DNA from: an uncultured Candidatus Poseidoniales archaeon
GTDB lineage: Archaea > Thermoplasmatota > Poseidoniia > Poseidoniales > Thalassarchaeaceae
NCBI GenBank assembly: GCA_902514485.1
Contig: CABXQY010000003.1
Location: forward strand, 1-50,282
Length of the DNA: 50,282 bases
Direction: 5' to 3'
A program made the position numbers and the translations under genes. The notes beneath the pieces are model-generated. The model saw only the letters and a list, made by a program, of their open reading frames with translations, was not told the origin of the DNA and ran no database searches. This document shows positions 49,033-50,282 of this stretch, piece after piece (within the stretch, counting starts at the first letter, position 1; each line of letters begins with the position of its first letter).

Positions 49033-50282
49033 CTCAGGATCCCAGGCCGTAATATATCCTGTAAAAGCACTGGTCATAACAGTTAAAGGACTTGCAAGGT
49101 ATAACTTCCCCGGGCCTGATCTTCCTTGGAAATTACGATTTATGGCGGAAATTGACACTTGCTCATCATTGTCGCTGACTCCTGGGCCAGCGCCAATACA
49201 TGCGCCACATCCAGGATCGATTAATTTAATTCCAGCTTTTTCAAACATATCCGTCCATCCATTTTTTCCAGATAGATCTTTAACTGTTTTTGAGCCAAAT
49301 TGAATATAACATTCTACTCCGTCCGCTACTTTCAATCCAGCATCAAGAGCCGCCTTTGTAACTTTAGCATAATATGCAAAATCATCATCTTTACCGGCAG
49401 TACAAGATCCTGCATATGCTATATCGATATTAACCAACCCTAAGTCTTTGATATAAGCTCCATTTGTAGGGTCCGATGGTACCCCCTTATCTGGATCTCC
49501 TGGGTGAGCAACCATAGGCTGAATGTCATCTAAGTCAATGTCATGTATTCCCCCATCATATTTTGCGCCCTCATCAGCAAAAACAAATGAATTATAAATT
49601 TCTTCTCTAGATAAGCCGGGTCTTCTTTTCATTAACCATTCAATAGTTAAATCGTCCGGGTCACAAATACCGGTTTTAGCGCTGCATTCAGTAGCCATAT
49701 TGCACAAAGTAGCCCTTTCATCCATTGAAAGACTTGAGAGCCCCGGCCCCCCGAATTCCATACTACGATCTAATGTTTCTGAATTAGCCGCATATTTCCA
49801 TAAAATATGTAATATTACATCTTTTGCCGTGCAACCTGGATCTAAACTACCTAGCAAATTAAATCTGATACTTTCAGGAACCTTGACGAATGCGAATTGA
49901 TTATGGATCAAATTTGCATATTCTGTAGATCCCACACCATAAGTTAGGGCATTGCTGGCTCCTCCCATGCAAGTGTGGCTATCCGTTGCCTGAATAAAAT
50001 CTCCAACATCAATAAATTCTTCTCTTGCTACTTGATGGCAAATCCCTGGAGAAACTCCATTCACTGCCGAGTAGTCTCTAACTCCAGTATGTTTCTGAAA
50101 GGTATTTTGTAAATCTCTTAAAGTTTGAATTTTATCTTTAAATTTACCAAATCTAGGTACGCCAGTCGCATATAACAGATGGTCTTCGAATACGGCAAAT
50201 TTTGGTGGATTCGGTATTGAATAATTTTCACCGTATTCTATTTTCAAAAATTCATGAACTTGGGCTGTAGTAAATTCATGAG
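49021..50282 (-). CDS. Aconitase-superfamily dehydratase large subunit (LeuC/3-isopropylmalate dehydratase-like), 5'-truncated at window edge
   Basis: QATDSHTCMGGASNALTYGVGSTEYANL, GSCTAGKDDDFAYYAKV, DPGCGACIGAGPGV; frame stays open beyond the track's 50247 start to the window end. Confidence 0.88.
   Translation of the reverse strand, partial: HEFTTAQVHEFLKIEYGENYSIPNPPKFAVFEDHLLYATGVPRFGKFKDKIQTLRDLQNTFQKHTGVRDYSAVNGVSPGICHQVAREEFIDVGDFIQATDSHTCMGGASNALTYGVGSTEYANLIHNQFAFVKVPESIRFNLLGSLDPGCTAKDVILHILWKYAANSETLDRSMEFGGPGLSSLSMDERATLCNMATECSAKTGICDPDDLTIEWLMKRRPGLSREEIYNSFVFADEGAKYDGGIHDIDLDDIQPMVAHPGDPDKGVPSDPTNGAYIKDLGLVNIDIAYAGSCTAGKDDDFAYYAKVTKAALDAGLKVADGVECYIQFGSKTVKDLSGKNGWTDMFEKAGIKLIDPGCGACIGAGPGVSDNDEQVSISAINRNFQGRSGPGKLYLASPLTVMTSAFTGYITAWDPELFS

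Overview
The window reads as a gene-dense, AT-rich archaeal chromosome segment. Topoisomerase VI A/B, an RFC-like clamp loader subunit, diphthine synthase, a Trm5-like methyltransferase, a stand-alone GMP synthase glutaminase subunit and a geranylgeranyl-reductase-like protein all point to a euryarchaeote. Marine planktonic Poseidoniia/Marine Group II-type is my inference and was not tested. Most of the window is core metabolism, information processing, transporters and surface proteins: beta-CASP nuclease, AzgA-like permease, apt, MoeA, UvrA, MMPL, CutA, Lrp plus a PLP enzyme plus LysE, tRNA-Asp, tRNA-Arg and an aconitase-family enzyme. The least explained part is a compact minus-strand cluster at about 26.1-28.5 kb. 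It holds two tandem paralogues of a small unknown protein, each ending in a conserved PGxEVA tail whose codons double as a Shine-Dalgarno for the next gene. It also holds a MWIFTKYGFFSVV-type 107-aa protein, an untracked 53-aa Cys-rich ORF at 27207-27368, a 114-aa unknown and a calcineurin-like phosphatase. A hairpin lies at the leader, and a divergent Cys-rich 354-aa unknown flanks it. Other notable items are a large surface protein that looks like a seven-repeat beta-propeller interrupted by a VWA domain, a GPAT/PlsC-type acyltransferase in an archaeal context, tandem Asp-box lipoproteins, a (KGKP)n zinc-ribbon protein, a strong hairpin between a purine permease and apt, and a divergent gene pair whose start codons may share one CATG. 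All calls are by eye from translated sequence; no searches were run.
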